NCBI RefSeq assembly: GCF_001931485.1
Contig: NZ_MSDV01000063.1
Location: forward strand, 1 to 64,000
Source of the DNA: Burkholderia sp. SRS-W-2-2016
Lineage (GTDB): Bacteria; Pseudomonadota; Gammaproteobacteria; Burkholderiales; Burkholderiaceae
Direction of reading: 5' to 3'
DNA length: 64,000 nt
The position numbers and the translations under genes are program-made. This document shows positions 60,395-64,000 of this stretch, in pieces. How positions within the stretch are numbered: the first letter of the stretch is position 1; each line of letters begins with the position of its first letter. Under the pieces are notes generated by a model. It searched no databases. It had not been told where the DNA came from and worked only from the letters and a program-made list of their open reading frames with translations.

Positions 60395-60730
60395 TTACGT
60401 GTCCATGTGTCCGCGAGTGAGCGTTGCTGAAGCCGGCGCGCCACGCGCGGTCCGGAAAATGCTGCAGTGCTGGCAGATGATATCGCGCCGCGCCGGCCGC
60501 ACAGCAAAAAACCGCATCGCGCGCAATCTCCTCGGGCGAGCGACGCGCGCAGTACCCCGCCTTGCAGCGCAGCAATCCGCGCAAAAAGATGCACACGCAA
60601 CTTTCGTTAAGCCGACATTTATTTTGATCGACTTTACGGGGCGCGAGTATCAGGCATACAGTCTTTCGCGAAGCCGGACTTTCACGACACCAATTCCTAC
60701 GAAACGATTACTAGTCGAGGAGCTGCCCTC
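60395..60730. other. Intergenic region upstream of the DUF3311-SSS operon
   Basis: These 336 bases lie between divergent marC and DUF3311 genes. The section 60605-60715 is AT-richer (for example ACATTTATTTTGATCGAC) and contains TTGATC with TATCAG about 18 nt downstream, a weak promoter candidate for the transporter operon. No gene is supported. Confidence 0.35.
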
Positions 60731-60946
60731 ATGTTGCTTCGTGTACTCGCCGCACTGCCGTTCATCGGCATGCTGGTCGGCATAGCGTTTGTCAACCGTG
60801 TCGAGCCGCTGGTGCTCGGCATGCCGTTCGTGCTGGCCTGGATCGTGATGTGGGTGATCCTCAGCTCGATCATCATGGCCATCGTCTACAAGCTCGATCC
60901 GTCCAATCGTCATGTCGCCGTCGACGGCGAGGAGGTCCGCCCATGA
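60731..60946 (+). CDS. DUF3311 small membrane protein
   Basis: This 71-aa protein has two helices (about 4-24 and 28-53) and the typical NRVEPLVLGMPFVLAWIVMWVIL core of DUF3311. These are accessory subunits encoded before sodium:solute symporters, analogous to YhdT/PanF-type partners. CGAGGAG precedes the ATG. Its TGA overlaps the symporter's ATG (ATGA), so the two are translationally coupled. Confidence 0.88.
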   Translation: MLLRVLAALPFIGMLVGIAFVNRVEPLVLGMPFVLAWIVMWVILSSIIMAIVYKLDPSNRHVAVDGEEVRP

Positions 60947-62418
60947 GCGCACTGATCATCATCGCGGCGGTCACGCTGTTTGCGCTGTTCCTCGGCGTGC
61001 GCGCCAGACGCGGCCATGACATGAGCCTCGAGCAGTGGAGCGTCGGCGGCCGCAGCTTCGGCACCGCGTTCGTGTTCCTGCTGATGGCCGGCGAAATCTA
61101 TACGACCTTCACGTTCCTCGGCGGCAGCGGCTTCGCGTACGGCAAGGGCGCGCCGGTCTACTACATCCTCGCGTACGGCACGCTCGCGTACATCCTGTCG
61201 TACTGGATGCTGCCGCCGATCTGGCGTTACGCGAAATCGCACCGCCTCGTGTCGCAACCGCACTTCTTCTCGCGCAAGTACGACAGCCCCGCGCTCGGCA
61301 CGCTGGTCGCGCTGGTCGGCGTGGCCGCGCTGATTCCGTATCTGGTGCTGCAGCTGAAGGGCCTCGGCATCATCGTCGCGACCGCGTCGTACGGCGCGAT
61401 CTCGTCGACCGCGGCGATCTGGATCGGCGCGGTTGTCGTGACCTCGTACGTGATCGTGTCGGGCGTGCGCGGCTCCGCGTGGAACTCGGTGGTCAAGGAT
61501 CTGCTGATTCTCGCGATCGTGCTGTTCCTCGGCATCTATCTGCCGCTGCACTACTACGGCAGCGTCGGCGAAATGTTCCGCGCGATCGACACCGCCCGTC
61601 CCGGCTTCCTGACCTTCCCGGCGCGCGGCTCCAGCGTGATCTGGTTCCAGTCCACGGTGCTGCTGACCGCGCTCGGCTTCTTCATGTGGCCGCATACGTT
61701 CGGCTCGATCTTCACCGCCCGGGACGAGCGCATCTTCCGTCGCAATGCCGCGGTGCTGCCGCTCTATCAGCTGATTCTGCTGTTCGTGTTCTTCGTCGGC
61801 TTCGCGGCGACGCTGCGGGTGCCGGGCCTGAAAGGCGCGGACATCGACCTCGCGCTGTTCCGCCTGTCGCTGCAGACCTTCGATCCGTGGTTCGTCGGCG
61901 TGATCGGCGCGGCCGGGATTCTGACCGCGCTGGTGCCTGGCTCGATGATCCTGACCTCGGCCTCGACGCTGCTCGCCAACGACGTCTATCGCGGCATGCT
62001 CAATCGCAACGCGTCGGATGCGACCGTCGCGACGCTCGCGCGGATGATGGTGCCGGTAGTCGCGCTGGTCGCGGTCGGCTTCACGCTGAACGGCGGCGAG
62101 ACGATCGTCGCGCTGCTGCTGATGGGCTACAACTTCGTGACTCAGCTGTTCCCGGCGGTGATCTGCAGCCTGTTCCCGAACAATCGCGCGACCAAGCAAG
62201 GCGCGTTCTGCGGGATCCTGGCCGGCGTCGTGGTGGTGGCGCTGACCACGATGCTGCACTGGAGCGTCGGTCAGCTGATGCCGTTCCTGCCGGAGCCGCT
62301 GAAGGACGTGAACATCGGCTTCCTCGCGCTGTTCGTGAACGTGATCGTGTTCGTGATCGTCAGCGCGGTCACGCAGCCGCGCGCGGCCGAGCAGAAGAGC
62401 CACGCGTCGGTGCATTGA
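60943..62418 (+). CDS. Sodium:solute symporter family transporter
   Basis: This 491-aa SSS transporter has about 13 membrane helices. Signatures are WSVGGRSFGTAFVFLLMAGEIYTTFTFLGGSGFAYGKG near the N-terminus and GFFMWPHTFGSIFTARDER in the middle, together with SMILTSASTLLANDVYRG. This places it near the monocarboxylate/proline (MctP/PutP) branches. Acetate, lactate or pyruvate are reasonable substrates given the acetate-forming enzymes in the window, but that is inference. GGAGG lies before the ATG. Confidence 0.9.
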   Translation: MSALIIIAAVTLFALFLGVRARRGHDMSLEQWSVGGRSFGTAFVFLLMAGEIYTTFTFLGGSGFAYGKGAPVYYILAYGTLAYILSYWMLPPIWRYAKSHRLVSQPHFFSRKYDSPALGTLVALVGVAALIPYLVLQLKGLGIIVATASYGAISSTAAIWIGAVVVTSYVIVSGVRGSAWNSVVKDLLILAIVLFLGIYLPLHYYGSVGEMFRAIDTARPGFLTFPARGSSVIWFQSTVLLTALGFFMWPHTFGSIFTARDERIFRRNAAVLPLYQLILLFVFFVGFAATLRVPGLKGADIDLALFRLSLQTFDPWFVGVIGAAGILTALVPGSMILTSASTLLANDVYRGMLNRNASDATVATLARMMVPVVALVAVGFTLNGGETIVALLLMGYNFVTQLFPAVICSLFPNNRATKQGAFCGILAGVVVVALTTMLHWSVGQLMPFLPEPLKDVNIGFLALFVNVIVFVIVSAVTQPRAAEQKSHASVH

Positions 62419-62431
62419 GGACAACGCATCG

Positions 62432-63079
62432 ATGTCTTACGTTCTGTACTACTCGCCTGGCGCGGCCAGCATGCCGGTGCACTGGATGCTGGTCGAACTG
62501 GGCGTGCCGTTCGAGGCCCGCCTCACCGATATCGACGCGGGCCGCCAGCGCGACCCCGAGTATCTGCGGCTGAACCCGGCCGGGCGGGTGCCGACGCTGG
62601 TGGTCGACGGCGTGCCGCGGCACGAGTCGGCCGCGCTGCTGATGCTGCTCGCCGAGCGGCATCCGGACAGCGGTCTCGCGCCCGCGCCCGGCACCGCCGA
62701 GCGCGGCGCGTGGTTCGAATGGATGGTGTTCCTCGCGAACACGCTGCTGCCGGCGATGCGCGACTGGTTCTACGCGGCCAGCGACGGCGATCCGGCCGGC
62801 GCCGAGGGCGTCCGCGCGCTCGCGTGCCGGCGCATCGAGAATGCGTGTGCGCGGCTCGATGCGCATTTCGCGGACGGGCACGAGTATCTGGTGGGTGGGC
62901 GGCTCAGCACCGCCGATCTGCTCGCGCTGGTGCTGCTGCGCTGGACCCGCAATATGCCGCGGCCGGCGACGAGCGGCTGGCCGCATCTGGCCGCGTATAT
63001 TCAACGGCTGCGCGCGTTGCCGTCGTTTATCGAGGTCAATGAGCGGGAGGGGTTGACGGAGTGGCGGAACGAAGATTGA
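62432..63079 (+). CDS. Glutathione S-transferase family protein
   Basis: This 215-aa protein has a thioredoxin-like N-terminal domain (YYSPGAASMPVHWMLVELGVPFE, then GRVPTLVVDG with cis-Pro and ESAALLMLLAERH for glutathione binding). The C-terminal half is all-helical with DLLALVLLRW. The second Ser in the first loop is the likely catalytic residue, as in beta/theta classes. It begins 13 nt after the transporter stop and is likely co-transcribed. Confidence 0.92.
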   Translation: MSYVLYYSPGAASMPVHWMLVELGVPFEARLTDIDAGRQRDPEYLRLNPAGRVPTLVVDGVPRHESAALLMLLAERHPDSGLAPAPGTAERGAWFEWMVFLANTLLPAMRDWFYAASDGDPAGAEGVRALACRRIENACARLDAHFADGHEYLVGGRLSTADLLALVLLRWTRNMPRPATSGWPHLAAYIQRLRALPSFIEVNEREGLTEWRNED

Positions 63080-63190
63080 GATGCACCGCCCGATCCGGCT
63101 CGACCTGAAAACCGCCTGTCCGCTTGCCGGCTCGAGTCCGGTCCCCTGCACCAACGCGCCGCAGCGCGTTCAGTTGCGCATCGCCTCGCC

Positions 63191-64000
63191 TCACGCCGGC
63201 GCCTGCCGGCCGCCATGCGTCGCGAACGCATAGCCGTTCTTGCCGCCGCGCTTGACCTGGTACATCGCCGCATCGGCGACCGCGAGCAGGCGCCGGTGAT
63301 CGTCGACATCGTCGGGAAAACTGGCGATGCCGATACTCGCTCGCACCAGCCCCAGACCCATTTCCTCATCCGTGTCGATCACGCAGGCGATCAGCCGGCG
63401 CGCGATCTCGGCCAGTTCCCCCTGACTCGAAAACGCCGGCACCAGCACCGCGAATTCGTCGCCGCCGATCCGCGCGACCAGATCCGTCTTGCGCACCGAC
63501 GCGAGAAAGCGCGCCGATACCGCGGCGAGGAATTCGTCGCCCGTCCGGTGACCGTATGAATCGTTGACCTGCTTGAAGCCGTCGAGATCGACATACAGCA
63601 CGGCCATCCGCGCTTCCGCGAGCGGGCCCGGCGCGTCGCCGGCGGCGCCGTCGAGTGCGGTCTGCAGCTTGCGGCGGTTCGGCAGACCGGTCAGCGCATC
63701 GTGCAGCGACGCGTGCTCGAACTCGTGCGACTGGCCGACCAGCTGCCGGTTGCGCTTCGCGTACATGCCGAGCGCGCTGAACAACATCAGGAACAGCAAC
63801 GCGGCTAGGGCGATCAGCACGCGCGCGACGTGAGTGACGCGCAAACGTAGATCGGCGCTCGATGCATCGCGTTGCGCGCGCCAGTAGGCGGCGACGCCGC
63901 GCAGCACGATGGCGGCGTCGGCGGTTGGGGCGGGGCTCGGGTTGGGAGGTGGGCCCGTGCCGGGGGACGGCCTTCGGTCTGCGCCCCCGGCTCCGCTTCG
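63191..64000 (-). CDS. Diguanylate cyclase (GGDEF), cut by the window edge
   Basis: The C-terminal 270 codons of a longer protein are present. The frame stays open to base 64000, so the 5' part lies outside the window. The visible order is a Pro-rich region, a predicted TM helix (VLIALAALLFLMLFSALGMYA), a short linker and a full GGDEF domain. The domain has the DALTGLPNRR signature, the active loop RIGGDEFAVL and an inhibitory I-site RxxD (RKTD) five residues before it. It should make cyclic di-GMP at the membrane, with product inhibition, under control of an unseen periplasmic sensor. Confidence 0.9.
   Translation of the reverse strand, partial: RSGAGGADRRPSPGTGPPPNPSPAPTADAAIVLRGVAAYWRAQRDASSADLRLRVTHVARVLIALAALLFLMLFSALGMYAKRNRQLVGQSHEFEHASLHDALTGLPNRRKLQTALDGAAGDAPGPLAEARMAVLYVDLDGFKQVNDSYGHRTGDEFLAAVSARFLASVRKTDLVARIGGDEFAVLVPAFSSQGELAEIARRLIACVIDTDEEMGLGLVRASIGIASFPDDVDDHRRLLAVADAAMYQVKRGGKNGYAFATHGGRQAPA

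Overview
The window is high-GC DNA from a Gram-negative beta-proteobacterium, most probably Burkholderiaceae and of the Paraburkholderia/Burkholderia type. The support is the codon usage, a trimeric Burkholderia-type porin, a canonical MreB sequence, a BrkB-family protein, and many small charged proteins of the kind common in that family. There are no rRNA, ribosomal-protein, replication or phage genes. The only RNA gene seen is one tRNA-Gln(TTG). The mix of stress, alternative-carbon and accessory genes would suit a secondary replicon, but that is inference.

Layout. 0-3.6 kb: an MreB paralogue followed by a two-helix SLATT-type membrane protein, then a YceH protein, a thioesterase and a BON protein. 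3.6-10.7 kb: a carbon-metabolism block with phosphoketolase, an ankyrin protein, a HAD phosphatase, a short 6-phosphogluconate dehydrogenase and a sugar-efflux MFS transporter. 10.7-12.4 kb: a stand-alone AhpF-type N-terminal domain, tRNA-Gln and a universal stress protein. 12.4-19 kb: a segment visibly less GC-rich than its flanks, with an MltF-like transglycosylase, an outer-membrane protein, a DUF2252 protein and a SulP transporter; an FNR/ANR-type box lies upstream of the last. 19-22.9 kb: a fusion of a BTAD regulator with an alpha/beta hydrolase, divergent from an FAD monooxygenase, plus a probable 2OG-Fe(II) oxygenase. 23-31 kb: thioredoxin, YjbQ, class I aldolase, an esterase remnant, a hybrid histidine kinase and a Rieske-reductase fusion. 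31-41.4 kb: GlgX, a RES-Xre toxin-antitoxin pair, a PRC-barrel protein, a PaoABC-type aldehyde oxidoreductase, an SDR and a lone receiver protein. 41.8-54 kb: a DNA ligase-exonuclease pair, YihY, a pyruvate-oxidase-like enzyme, ZapE, a lipoprotein, transketolase, a cupin and several microproteins. 54-64 kb: small proteins, a porin, an AAA ATPase-vWA pair, MarC, a DUF3311-SSS transporter pair, a GST and a diguanylate cyclase cut by the window edge.

How it fits together. Phosphoketolase, transketolase, 6-phosphogluconate dehydrogenase, class I aldolase, GlgX and the pyruvate-oxidase-like enzyme form a satellite of the pentose-phosphate pathway. It can route sugar carbon to acetyl-phosphate or acetate with few respiratory steps. 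Together with UspA, thioredoxin-fold proteins, an aldehyde oxidoreductase, an FNR-like site and many stress-type small proteins, this suggests a low-oxygen/stationary-phase fitness region. It is reminiscent of the low-oxygen-activated locus described in Burkholderia cenocepacia, although one-to-one correspondence cannot be shown from sequence alone.

The least explained parts are the MreB-SLATT pair, the BTAD-hydrolase/monooxygenase/dioxygenase cassette, the AAA-vWA pair and the single-domain AhpF-like protein.
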